The position numbers were made by a program, and so were the translations under genes. Below, piece by piece: positions 42,716-53,112 of a stretch of 64,000 nt of DNA. Origin of the DNA: Protopterus annectens (Eukaryota; Chordata; Ceratodontiformes; Protopteridae); the NCBI RefSeq assembly GCF_019279795.1, contig NC_056748.1, forward strand, positions 695,204,683 through 695,268,682, in the 5' to 3' direction. Position 1 is the first letter of the stretch. Every line of letters starts with the position of its first letter. Below the pieces are notes generated by a model. The model made no database searches and was not told the DNA's origin. It saw only the letters and a program-made list of their open reading frames with translations.

Positions 42716-45246
42716 GTAATGCTACTCAATGCTAGAAGTCTAAATCTCAAAAATGCACTCACTCGAGGCACTCCTTAAAATGGAGAACATCGATATCTGT
42801 GCAGTGACTGAGACCTGGTTCAAGGCTGCAGAGAGCACCCCTGCACTACCAGGCAATAACTCATACCACACTTTTCGGCCATGTAACCTGGACTGAAACA
42901 CCAAAGGCGGAGATGTGTCCATATTCATTAAGGATATCCACACCTCCAGGCTAGTTGCTCAGCACAATGCATCCAAGGTTATCGAAGTGCAACTAACTCT
43001 GGGCAAAACTGCAATCCAAATTGTAGCTTGCTACAGATCCCCCACCATGCCCCAGGATTCCCTCTCCTCTTTTCTTGATGTACTGGAAAATATTAGAGTT
43101 CAACCAAACACCCTAATAATGGGCAACTTCAACTACCCCACCATTAACTGGGAAAACTGCTCATGTACCAACTCCTTAGCTCAATGCTTTCTGGAATTCA
43201 TAAACTCCAATGCTCTGGATCAACTTATCCACTCCCCCACCAGGGGCAACAATATCCTAGACCAAGTCCTCGTTGGTCCGATCCGACCATAAGCTAATCA
43301 CCCTTGATATCCAAGTGGTGAACTTCATGACACCCATGCAGATGGACAATACAGTTACAACTGCTGAATCCTACACAAATGCACTCTATAAGCACTTACA
43401 CGAGTGCATGGATCGTGCTATCCCAAACAGAACCAAGACGCTATCCTCCAAAAAAAGGAAACCAATCTGGTGGTCCCCTGCCATAAACAAACTGTAGAAC
43501 AGAAGGAAGAAACTGTTGCAAAAGAGAGTAAAATCCCATTAGTGGAGGAGCTCCCTGGTCAGCCTCAGTAATAAGCTGAGATCCCTTATAAGATCCTCCA
43601 AAGCTAACTACGAAAACAAAATCACCACTAAGAATCTTGATGGCAACACCCAAATCTGCTCTGAGTTACAGCACAAAGGCACTAAAATTACAGAACCAAC
43701 TGATATTGCCAACATCCTGGCAGATAGGCTCAGTGCTAACTTTACCCCCCTCTCACCCCCTAAAGGGCCCATATATATACAGGAAGAATGCAGAGTCCCT
43801 GTAATCACAACTACGCAAGTAAAAGCTGCACTCTCTAAAGTCAAAAACACAGCATCCATGGGACCGGACAACATCCCAGGCTGCATTTTACATGAACTTC
43901 AGAACGAACCGGCTCCCCACTTAAGCACCATGTTCAATAATAGCCTCGCATCAGGCTTTGTGCCCACTGAATGGCACACAGCAGCAGTTATCCCACTCCA
44001 CAAAGGGGGAGCCACCACTGATCCTGGGAACTGTCGACCTATTAGCCTGATGAGCCTGGTCTGCAAGGCCATGGAACGTATCCTCATGGAACTCATAAAC
44101 AAAGACATTGGTAACCTCCAAACTCTGGATCCCACCCAGTTCGGGTTTGTGAAAGGCAGATCATGCCTCCTGAACCTGATCAACTTCTTTGAGGCAGTCA
44201 CCAAAGCTGTAGATGACGGTAAGGTGGTTCACACAGCCTATCCTGACCTCGCCAAGGCTTTCGACACCATCCCCCATTCTGGAATTATAGCTAAACTCAC
44301 TAAACTAGGTATAAATCCCTACGTCATAAGATGGGGTTGCCAACTGGCTCACTGACAGAACCCACACTGTAAAAGTTGCGGACTCCAAATCTGTCCTTAA
44401 AGCAGTGACAAGTGGAGTACCACAGGGTTCCGTCCTGGGACCTCTCCTGTTTGGTATCTACTTCTCTGAAGTACTGGCTAACAAAGAAGGTCTCTGGCTA
44501 ACGAAGTTCGCAGATGACTGCAAACTAGGAGCCATAGTCAAGTCCCCAAATGATGTGGACATCCTACAGAAGGGCCTCGCTGAGAAAGATGCCTGGTGTC
44601 AGAGCCATGGCCTCAAGCTCAATGCCAAAAAGTGCAGTGTCATCCCCTTTGGTAAAAACTCTGTACCCATGAACTACCACATAGGCAGCAATCTACTTAA
44701 CACTGAATGCGTGATAAGAGACCTTGGGACCCAGGTGGACAGTGGTCTCTCCTTTGATAGTCATCGCTACAGTAGTCAGGAAGTCCTTCTACATGGCACA
44801 CCTCATCATAAAAGGGTTCTCATCCAGGAAAAAAGACGTCATTGTTCCCCTCTACTCGACACTCATTAGACCCATTATAGAGTACAACACCCTTTTTGGA
44901 ATGTACCTCACAAGATATCTGCAGCAGCTGGAAAAGCCACAGAAGTACCTCACAAAGAGGATTACTTGCCTCAAACAAATGCCCTACACTGACCGACTCA
45001 AAAAAATTCCAACTTTACTCCATAGCATATCGCCTACTCCGAGGTGATCTCTGCCTAACATATAAAGCTGTGTCAAACCCAGAGCTGTTGGACATGCTAC
45101 ACCTACAGAAATCCCAATCCCTCCGAGCTACACGCCCTAGGGACCTAAACCTTGTCACCACAATAAACAGGACATACTGGAAGGCTAGATTCCTGTCCCA
45201 GAGACTTCCCACACTCTGGAACAGGCTACCCATCTATGTCAGGTAA
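42716..45246 (+). pseudogene. CR1 ORF2: endonuclease and reverse transcriptase, damaged
   Basis: APE-type endonuclease from about 42716 (LLNARSLNLKN, ICAVTETWF with catalytic Glu, then MGNFNYP, SDHKLITLD). The catalytic Asp of the usual GDFN motif reads Asn here (43120-43131). A TGA at 42894-42896 and frameshifts near 42760, 43275 and 43497 break it. RT: SMGPDNIPGCILHEL (43855), then FVKGRSCLLNL, SGVPQGSVLGPLLFGIYF (44411), FADDCKLGA (about 44507-44533) and the C-terminal LEKPQKYLTKRI. It would nick target DNA and copy its RNA there (target-primed reverse transcription). The combined lesions mean this copy is dead. Confidence 0.9.
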
Positions 45247-45655
45247 AGTTCTTCATTAGCACTCTTCAAGAAAAATCTTGATGAGTGGATGAGAAATAGG
45301 AAATACACCCCGGGGATCACTTCTGTGTCTCTGCTCGACAGTGGCACAGGAAAATAACTTTCTTAGGTGGCGTAAGCCAGGGAACCTTGTTGGCTAGGCT
45401 TATGTAGGCCATTGGGCTGATAACCTAGTACCTACCTATGAACCTATACGAGAACTGAAGTGTGCGTGTGTAGTGCGTGCAAAACAGGAAGAAGATTTGT
45501 ATAATTGTTTTTCTTCCTGAATGTAATCCAAAGTTATTATTGATTAGTAAGGATGTAAAATAACGCCTTATAGTGTTTCCTGCACTCATTTTCATTCCAG
45601 CATGCAAATTACGCAAGTGCGAAAATCTGGTTGCGATAATACATAAGTACCCATA

Positions 45656-45795
45656 TTTCTTACCTTTTCTTATTCAGCAAACAAGATCTGAGGGATGTTA
45701 GGGGGTTGGTGCATTATGGATCAGGAGGAGCTTGAGAGCATTTTTGTTACTACCAGCTATACTAATGGCAGAGTCATCATCATGAGTTCACAACT
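45656..45795 (+). repeat. Family-B DIRS right terminus, probably of B3
   Basis: AACAAGATCTGAGGGATGTT to GAGTTCACAACTTC resembles the right ITRs of B2 (40945-41130) and B1 (CCAGCTATACTAATGGCAGAG near 45748 matches the B1 right ITR). No family-B body lies directly before it; the nearest unfinished family-B element is B3. Assignment to B3 is inference. Confidence 0.65.
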
Positions 45796-46113
45796 TCTTT
45801 TTTAATCTGTTGCTGGTCTGTTTTTAAACATTTTCTGAGTTGGAGTCATAATCCTATTGGGCCTGTTTTACAGATTATCTACCAGTTCTACCATGGGAGA
45901 ATCCACTTTAACTGTTGTAAGAAGATAACAGAAAACTTGTTGGCTTTGTATTAGAACATTACCCCACCGCGATTTTCCTGCAGGAATGGGCGTGGCCTGC
46001 ATGATTGACATGGCAATCACATGTGATGTTGCATAGTAATCATGGGTGAGTGGCAAGCCATGCAGATTATCAACTGGCCTGGTGATTATTCATCATATGA
46101 TTGTACTTTGGCA

Positions 46114-46411
46114 CATACCTCTCAACCTGTTAGAGCAAGAAATCTGGACAAAGCTACCAATAATGGGGGGACAAAGGCCCCAAAATAGGGACACTTTTTA
46201 AATATTGCCCTTACCAACTTAGAAAATTGATAGAATAACAGGTTTTGCATCAGCATGAATTTTCTGAAGGGTATGAAGTCTGAAACTGAAATGTCTGTCA
46301 TTATTTTCTGACACTAACCTTGAATAATTTGCAGTGATTTGCCAGAACAGCTCAAAAGCATGAGGCAAAAATCTGGACATTCTGCGAAAATCTAAACAGT
46401 TGAGAGGTATG
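46114..46411. mobile_element. hAT-like MITE, 298 bp, with 8-bp target duplication
   Basis: Terminal inverted repeats CATACCTCTCAAC / GTTGAGAGGTATG, flanked on both sides by CTTTGGCA (46106-46113 and 46412-46419). An 8-bp duplication is typical of hAT transposons. No coding capacity. A sister copy is at 57428-57711, and single ends lie near 53635 and 55747-55759. Confidence 0.88.
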
Positions 46412-46695
46412 CTTTGGCATTCTTCAAATAGGACCATTCCAAGGGAGTTTTTCAGTATGGAGTTAAACTCAGTATGTACTATATGTTTGTACAGGAATTG
46501 CTTTAGCAGGGGGGTGAGCTCCCCTCCACCCCGCACGTTTCTTTACTACATTTGCTTTTTAGGAATTGGTTTTGCCGGGGGGCCAGGCCAGTCCCCTGGC
46601 CTGCACGCCCCATGTTTCTTTAATATACTGTTGAGCAGTAATTGCTTTTGCGGGGGGGGGGCTTGCCACGTTACAGAAGCAGCATGAAAGTGCAG

Positions 46696-46866
46696 ATGTT
46701 CTTCATCTCACATTGCTGCAGTCCTAACACTTGGGTAGTCCGCTGTCCCTCGGTCGGCCCGAATATCAGAGTATAAGGCTGACGTCGGTCAAGGCGCATT
46801 TGACTGACATCAGAACGTCAGGGTACAAATGCGCATGACCGACGTCATATCCTCAGTCTTTTTTGC
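46696..46866 (+). repeat. Left inverted terminal repeat of A2
   Basis: Inverse of 52005-52209. It has the same internal hairpin as A1, but the CRE-like site is changed to TGACATCA here (and TGATGTCA on the right): the change is mirrored in both ITRs, showing they were copied from each other. Confidence 0.92.
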
Positions 46867-47011
46867 CGCATGGTCCGATGCAGAAGCAGTGTTGCAAGTG
46901 CCGTTCGGCATTCTGAAATTTTTCGAATTCGGAGTTTCAGACCGAAGTCAGAGTTGGTTAAGTACCCCGTTGGGAATATTTTGTTTTTTTCTTGCCTCAG
47001 TGGTTTACCGG

Positions 47012-48743
47012 ATGTCAGAAAAAGTAAATAACTGTATTTCTTGTGGGAAACAGATACCGCATAGGGATTACCATAATTTGTGTATACCTTGTTTGGGACC
47101 TGAGCACGGCGATGTTGGGTGTCGCTTTTGTGCTAGGTTCAATAAACGCACTATAAAGCGAAGGTTGGATTGTGCCAGGTTGGTCTTTGGGAAGCGGTGC
47201 AATTACAATATGCCGTCGGATGCTCCGCCGGCTTCCTCAAAGAAGCGCAAGGACAAGGCAGTTAAACCTAGGTTAGAGGAGTCGTCCGAACCGGACGCCG
47301 GTTCTTTAGAGGCGTCAGTGGAACCGGTGGTTCCGACGGAGGCCTCTGGAGTCCCAGGGAGAAACTTTGTTTTTACAGGATGTGGCCTCCCAGGAGGCAG
47401 GTCAGGCTGCAGGGGCTTCTCAGATAACTGTACTCCCCTCCCTTCCTAAGGTGTCTAGGCCCTCTCTTTCTGCTTCCAAGGCTTCTTCTAGAGGCAGGTC
47501 TAGTTTGGCTTCTGTGGGTGTCCCTCCTAGTTCTTCAGGTTCTGTGCCCAAGAAGCACATGCTTAAAATGGCAGAAGATTTAATTACTTTAATTAGAGGC
47601 TCTATGCCCCCTCCTGATAAGAGGCCTAGGATGGAACCGGTGTTGGGGGATTATGAGCAGGCTTCGGATGTGTCTGAGTCTTCGGCTGAAGACTTGCAGG
47701 AGTATTCTCATTATTCTGATTCTGATGTGGATGATTCTACTCCTTCTGCTTCTCCTCCTGAGGATTTTTCTTTTTCAGAGACCCTTCACTCCATGAGAGA
47801 GCATTTTAAATGGGAAGGTCAGGATTTCTCTGATTCCAGGAAAAGGCTTAGGGAATTTTTGTTTTTACCCCAGCATAGGCCTTTGGCTATACCTCCTGTT
47901 CTGAATGTGGTGGAAGATGTGTTTGTAGAGGCTTCTCTTAATCCTGATTCTTTGCCTCCTGCTCCTGTTAAACCGGATAGGTATTACAGGGTGCCTGAAG
48001 CTCATAAGTATCTTTTTAAGAGTCCTAGGGCAGACCCAGAAACTGTTAGCCAGGGGCCTAAGGGTGTTAAGGCTTCTGTTGTCAAGAATCCGGTTCCGGC
48101 AGATAAAGAGGCCAGGGCCTTGGATAGATGGGGAAAGAAAGTTTATACTTCTTCCACTCTAGCCATGAGAGCTTTGAATTGCCAGTTTCACATGTTGAAA
48201 TATCAAAATTATCTCCTTTCACAGTTGAAATCTAAGGTTGATGCTCTGGCGGAAGGTATTGATTGTAAAGAGTTACAAGATTTAGTGCATGTTTCTGAAC
48301 AGGTGGGTAAGCATTCTTTGCAATGTGGTTTTGATGCTGTACAGGCCTCGTCTAGGGTGGCTGCCACTGGGTCAGTTCTTCGCAGGCATGCCTGGCTGAG
48401 GGATCAAAATTTATCTGACCATGTTAAAACTAGGATTTTGGATGCCCCTTTGCAATCTGATGTCTTGTTTGGTTCTCCTGTTGAGGCAGTTTTAAAGAAA
48501 ATGGAAGACAAGGCTAAGTCTATGCAGACTGTTAAAGATTTTTTGCAGGTTCAGCCTCCAAAGTTTAGTAGAAATTGGCCTACTAAAGGGTGGACGTATC
48601 CTTCTTATGATTCACAGTCTAGGGGTAGATCTAGACGGGGCAGGGGCAGAGGTCAGGGCTCTTTCAGGCCTAGAACAGGGAGTTCTCCTGCACAGTCTTC
48701 GGGTGAGGGCAGGGGTCAGTCCTTTCGTAAACAGACCCAATGA
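47012..48743 (+). pseudogene. DIRS gag-like protein (A2), one 2-nt frameshift
   Basis: About 577 residues if the single lesion is ignored. The ATG at 47012 starts MSEKVNNC. The N-terminal Cys/His motif is CISCGK-x-HNLCIPC-x-H-x-CRFC (about residues 6-40), then a basic stretch. The frame breaks near 47350, where A1 has two more bases, and resumes (47367-48743). Next come a Ser-rich linker, acidic SDSDVDDSTPSASPPEDF, the gag core with RWGKKVYTSSTLAMRALN (48127), HVKTRILDAPLQSDVLF and an RG-rich tail (RGRSRRGRGRGQG). The stop at 48741-48743 overlaps pol by about 45 codons. Structural/RNA-binding role inferred. Confidence 0.92.
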
Positions 48744-50651
48744 CCTACCTTTTCAGCTGCCAGAACCTTCTCGCCTGGCAGCACCTTTGGGAGGAAGGTT
48801 GGCACTTTTCAAAGAAAATTGGAGTTTGATCACCCAAGACAGATGGGTACTGGATATCATACATCACGGTTACAGGTTTTATTTCCATACCTTGCCTCCT
48901 TTCAAAGGCATGCCAGACATTCCTCCTCAACAAAGAATAGAGGCTCACAAGCAAATTTCTCTGTTACTCCAAATAGGGGCCATACAGCCAGTTCCTATGC
49001 CAGAAAGGGGCCTAGGATTTTATTCTCGCCTGTTCCTAGTACCAAAGAAGGGGAACACGTGGAGACCAATTTTGGATTTATCTATCCTCAATACTTATCT
49101 GGACATTCCCAAGTTCAAAATGTTGACGTTGCAGCAGCTTTTACCTCTGCTGGGCAAAGATCATTGGATGGTAACTTTGGATCTCAAGGAGGCTTACCTT
49201 CATGTTCCTATCAGACTAAGTTGCAGGAAGTATCTGCGTTTTCGAGCTGGGACTTCTCACTATCAGTTCTCTGCATTGCCCTTTGGCTTATCTACTGCGC
49301 CCAGAGTGTTCACGAAAGTTCTGGCTCCAGTGATAGCTTTCCTCAGGCTAAAAGGAATACAGATCTATCCTTATTTGGACGACTGCCTGATTCTGGCTCA
49401 AGGAAGGGAAGAGCTTCTTCAACATTTGGAATATGTGATAGCAGTGCTAAGATGCCTGGGGTATTCTGTGAACGAAATAAAGTCCAGTCTAGTACCCTCT
49501 CAGGACATGTGCTTTCTGGGTGTGAGACTGAATACAGCATCCCAGATGGCCTTTTTAACCCCGGACAAACAAAAGAGTCTATTCCTTTACTTCCATCAAC
49601 TATCTCATCAGTCCGGGCTGACTGCAAGGACAGTCCTTCAAGCCTTAGGGTTCATGGCATCTTGTATTCTGGTGCTTCCCAATGCCAAACTGCATATGAG
49701 GAAGCTACAATGGTATCTCAAAAATGTATGGACGCAGCACTGCCAGGATCTGGACACTGTCATTCAAATAATACTTTGCATTCAAAAGGAATTTTTGTGG
49801 TGGGCTCAGGAATGTCACCTAAACAAGGGACTCTCTGTGACCCGGCCAGAGGCGAGTCAGATTTTAACGACAGATGCCTCAGACAAAGCTTGGGGAGCTC
49901 ATCTCAATGGAAAGTGGATACAAGACAAGTGGCCTGCCAGACTACAACATCTACATATCAACATGAAGGAGATGTTAGCAGTCCAGTTTGCATTAATAGC
50001 TTCCAAGGATTTACTTCTTCCAGGGCAGGTGTTGATTCTAACAGACAACACAACTGTCATGTGGTACATCAACAAGCAAGGGGGAACACATTCTTATCCT
50101 CTATGCAGGCAAGCAATGATTTTGTGGGAGACTGCTCTCAGTTTACAACTAAGTCTTCAGGCAAGGTTTCTGCCGGAGCACAGAACTCCTTAGCAGATGT
50201 GTTAAGCAGACAAATCATGGATCCCCACGAGTGGAAACTGGATCTTCATGTATTTCAGAAATTGACAGTGTCCTGGGGAACTCCAGACATAGATCTGTTC
50301 GCTTCTCCACTAAACCACCAGCTGCCAAAGTTTTGCACAAAGCGGTTTCATCCCACAGCTTGGAAAGTGGATGCTCTTTCTTTCAGTTGGAAAAATCTTC
50401 ATGTGTATGCCTTTCCACCTCTGCCTCTCCTCCCAAAGGTACTTCTGAAGGTCAGACAGGACAAGCCAAGGATGATTTTGATAGCTCCAGATTGGCCTCG
50501 ACAGCACTGGTACCCATTACTGAGAAGTCTAGTACGGAAGCCTCCATGGCCTTTGCCTTTGATTCCACATCTGTTGTCCCAGGAGGACAGTCATTTGCTC
50601 AATGTCAAACTTCACTCTCTTCACCTAACAGCATGGCATATTCTGTTTTAA
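48607..50651 (+). pseudogene. DIRS pol: RT, RNase H, C-terminal domain (A2), one frameshift
   Basis: Open 48607-50193. RT has SRLFLVPKKGNTWRPILDL, LDLKEAYLHVPI, FRAGTSHYQFSALPFG and catalytic YLDD at 49372-49383. RNase H has TTDASDKAWGAHL (49867), KEMLAVQFAL and TDNTTVMWYINKQGG. A missing G near 50176 (present in A1) shifts the frame; the continuation to 50651 carries PDIDLFASPLNHQLPKF and ILIAPDWPRQHW, the conserved DIRS C-terminal domain. All RT and RNase H acidic residues remain. The gag overlap suggests pol was made by frameshift or reinitiation; the sequence does not settle which. Confidence 0.92.
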
Positions 50652-51688
50652 ACCATAGAGGGTCTCAACTTCCACAACAAGTTTTGAATGTGATTTTGGA
50701 AGCTAGAAGGCCTAGTACAAGGAAAGTGTACGCAGATAAATGGAAGAGATTTTTATTTTGGAGTGCAGCTAAGGATTTGGATGTTTCTGAGCCTGATTTA
50801 AGTGTGGCTCTTCAATATCTTACTGAGTTATTGGACAAAGGTTTGTCCTTCTCTTCTATTAAGATTCATGCTGCAGCAATTTCAGCTCACTACGATTGTG
50901 ACCCACCATTGTTTTCTCATCCTTTGTTCAAGCAATTTCTTAGAGGGGCAAAGAATATAAGACCCCCACGAAGGGCTCCTACTCCTGCTTGGGATCTCAA
51001 TTTTGTGTTGGAGAAACTCACTCTACAACCTTTTGAGCCTGCAGCTACTGCTGAGTTGAAATATTTGTCATGGAAGACTGCTTTTTGTTGGCCATTACCT
51101 CTGCAAGAAGGGTTTCTGAATTGCAGGCCCTTATGGCAGTTGAGCCTTTCTTAATTTTCCATAAGGATAGGGTATCTTTACGTACTAATCCTTCCTTTAT
51201 GCCTAAAGTGGTTTCTAGTGTGGCTTTAAACCAAACTATTCATTTGCCTACTTTTTATGCAAATCCCCAAACTAAAAGGGAAAAGATTTTGCACACTTTA
51301 GATGTACACAGGCAGTTGCGATATTATTTGGACAGAACTAAAGGGTTCAGACAATCTCAGCAGTTATTAGTTTCTTTTGCTTTGTGCTCTCAGGGCAAGC
51401 CCGTGTCAAAACAAACTATTTCTAAGTGGATTGGATTTTGCATTGCTTTATGTTATTCCCATCATGGCAAAGAGATTCCAGCTGGGATTAGGCCTCATTC
51501 CACTAGGGCTACTGCCACTTCAACAGCTTTTTTGAGGGGAGGCTACTAAGGATATTTTGGAGGCAGCCACTTGGAGTTCAGTGCATACCTTCTCTAGGCA
51601 TTACCACCTTCCACTGTACTCTAAATCCAGGGCTGGGTTTGCCACTGCTGTGTTGCAGGGCATTTTGGCAGCTCCTGCTTCATTATAG
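50231..51688 (+). pseudogene. DIRS tyrosine recombinase (A2), overlapping pol
   Basis: YR frame open from before 50231 to 51154, overlapping the end of pol. The core starts near 50692 (LEARRPSTRKVYADKWKR). The SAM-like domain includes LSFSSIKIHAAAISAHY. A missing base near 51083 shifts the frame just before the first Arg (SARRVSEL, about 51097). H-x-x-R is in RPHSTRATATS (about 51492-51525). The frame then meets TAA at 51547-51549 (TTG AGG GGA GGC TAC TAA), while the +1 frame continues through the nucleophile Tyr in SRHYHLPLY to the TAG at 51686-51688. A1 has the same break at the same codon. Confidence 0.9.
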
Positions 51689-51723
51689 TTTAGCCATCCT
51701 CCCTTTCCTCTGCTTTGGGATTC

Positions 51724-51822
51724 TACCCAAGTGTTAGGACTGCAGCAATGTGAGATGAAGAACATAGTACAGTTTTGTACCTACCATAAATGTAGATGTT
51801 CAAGATCCACATTGCTGCAGTC
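51724..51822 (+). repeat. DIRS internal complementary region of A2
   Basis: 51724-51766 is the exact reverse complement of the A2 left end, including its CTTCATCTC variant. The rest is complementary to the right end with one missing base (TTCAAG against CTTCGAA). Confidence 0.93.
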
Positions 51823-52004
51823 CAATTTACCTCCCTCCTTCCCCTCTGTAGTTTGAGGTGGTTGTGGGGTTGGGTTATCCATCTGAGGTATATTGCATAT
51901 TGTATATATTGTATATATTGTACATATTTTTGGTGTTAGGCTGGTTGGTTGTTTAGTTGTTGTCTATGGGTTTTGACCTTTCTTTTTAGGGTCTTCTGAC
52001 ATCT

Positions 52005-52209
52005 GGGGCAAGAAAAGACTGAGGATATGACGTCGGTCATGCGCATTTGTACCCTGACGTTCTGATGTCAGTCAAATGCGCCTTGACCGACGTCAGCCTT
52101 ATACTCTGATATTCGGGCCGACCGAGGGACAGCGGACTACCCAAGTGTTAGGACTGCAGCAATGTGGATCTTCGAACATCTACATTTATGGTAGGTACAA
52201 AACTGTACT
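52005..52209 (+). repeat. Right inverted terminal repeat of A2
   Basis: Begins GGGGCAAGAAAAGACTGAGG and ends GGTACAAAACTGTACT. Its last ~57 bp are nearly identical to the stray terminus at 1365-1426. Confidence 0.92.
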
Positions 52210-52404
52210 TTTTCTATCAGATGTCAGAGCTGCTTAGGTTCATGCCTTGTGTGAGTTGCATTCAGGTTGAAGTCAGAAGCGTGTGGCATTTAGTGCTTGC
52301 AATGTACAGTATTGCATAATAGCGGTGACAGTGAACAGTGATAGAATTGCAGATGAATCATTGTTAAGGTGTACTTTTTATAATATATTGCATTCCGTTT
52401 CTGT

Positions 52405-52405
52405 T

Positions 52406-52436
<31 letters not shown>

Positions 52437-52438
52437 TT
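52405..52438 (+). repeat. (TTTA)n microsatellite
   Basis: About eight consecutive TTTA units. Confidence 0.92.
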
Positions 52439-52967
52439 GTTATGTAGATAACACCAACAGCTAATATGTGCATACATTTCAACATTCTGTACTTTGGATT
52501 TACGTACCACGCACTTAGCAGCGCCCAGATTCGACTATTTAGAAAGTCTTGCATGTTCGTTCTAATGCCAAAGGTTTTCACATGTTTATTCAGAGTAATA
52601 CTAGCAAAAACAGTCATACGCAGGGTAGTGGGCAGAGTTTGTGCGGTCCTTGCTACTGCGCATCTGGTGGGGTAATTTTCTAATACAAAACCAACTTGTT
52701 AAACAACTATATGTTAAAAAAAAAAACTGTAGTAAAGGGGTAAGTGGACTCCTTTCTTGAACAGATTTCTCAAAAAAAAGTAGTGCAATAGCAAGCTAGT
52801 TATCAGACTGACTGTGCTTGTGAAAACAGGTGAGATGGCCTAGACTGACTAGCACAATCCTTCTTAAGATTTTTTTCTGATATTGCAAATGGAGAAAAAA
52901 AGAAAAATTCTAACATGAAAATATGTATGGAGAAATGGAACACTGATAAGTAACTGTAAAATAAAAG

Positions 52968-53112
52968 CAAAAAAAGCCGTAGAGTGGAATACGATACTGT
53001 TTCCAATTCACCACACGAAAGTGACACCAACCACGTACTAAGTACGTGGTTGGTGTCACTTTCGTGTGGTGAATTGGAAACAGTATCGCATTCCACTCTA
53101 CGGCTTTTTTTG
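52968..53112. repeat. Near-perfect 145-bp palindrome
   Basis: Two 72-nt arms (52968-53039 and 53041-53112) around a single A at 53040, with one mismatch seen (52991 against 53089). The arms begin CAAAAAAAGCCGTAGAGTGG. A 14-bp direct repeat TGTAAAATAAAAGC lies at 52955-52968 and 53163-53176. It could be a fold-back MITE, a recent template-switch palindrome, or a library/assembly artefact. Confidence 0.92.

Larger units (their letters stand above)
42430..45449 (+). mobile_element. CR1-type LINE, 3.0 kb, 5'-truncated in ORF1
   Basis: Most complete CR1 in the window: end of ORF1 (esterase domain), ORF2 endonuclease and reverse transcriptase, 3' UTR and an 8-mer-type tail (CCTACCTATGAACCTAT at ~45430-45446), characteristic of CR1 rather than poly(A). 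5'-truncated within ORF1. Inserted in the TIR transposon. Used here as the reference for the other CR1 pieces. Confidence 0.92.
41596..45655. mobile_element. TIR DNA transposon remnant (TTATCGCAACC family), with CR1 inside
   Basis: The left end TTTTATCGCAACCAGATTTT (41603) and the right end AAAATCTGGTTGCGATAATA (about 45624-45643) are inverted repeats. The segment before the right end (about 45475-45600) matches 60335-60460 of the shorter copy at 59661-60529, so both belong to one family. A CR1 is inserted at 42430-45449. The own sequence (41596-42429 and 45450-45655) has no coding potential I recognise. The superfamily is unknown to me. Confidence 0.72.
24500..45795 (+). mobile_element. DIRS retrotransposon B3 (family B), old, split by nested insertions
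   Basis: Recognisable from about 24500 (a CAGTTAAGTGATATTTTTCT leader like that of B2), with gag 24791-27000, pol 27000-28862 and YR 28840-29066 plus 31531-31945. A family-B right terminus at 45656-45795 probably belongs to it. Between these parts sit the twin-primed CR1 (29067-31530), DIRS A3 (31946-41595, containing B2) and a TIR transposon with a CR1 (41596-45655). The left ITR was not identified. The C-terminal half of YR is missing, so a deletion accompanied or followed the insertions. Confidence 0.75.
46696..52209 (+). mobile_element. DIRS retrotransposon A2 (family A), best-preserved A copy
   Basis: 5.5 kb, complete: left end ATGTTCTTCATCTC, right end CAAAACTGTACT, ITRs, gag, pol, YR and ICR. 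Each gene has only one or two small indels compared with the others, and the ITRs are nearly identical. The ICR (51724-51822) mirrors A2's own end variants. No target duplication; the left flank ends CAG and the right flank begins TTT. Confidence 0.95.
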
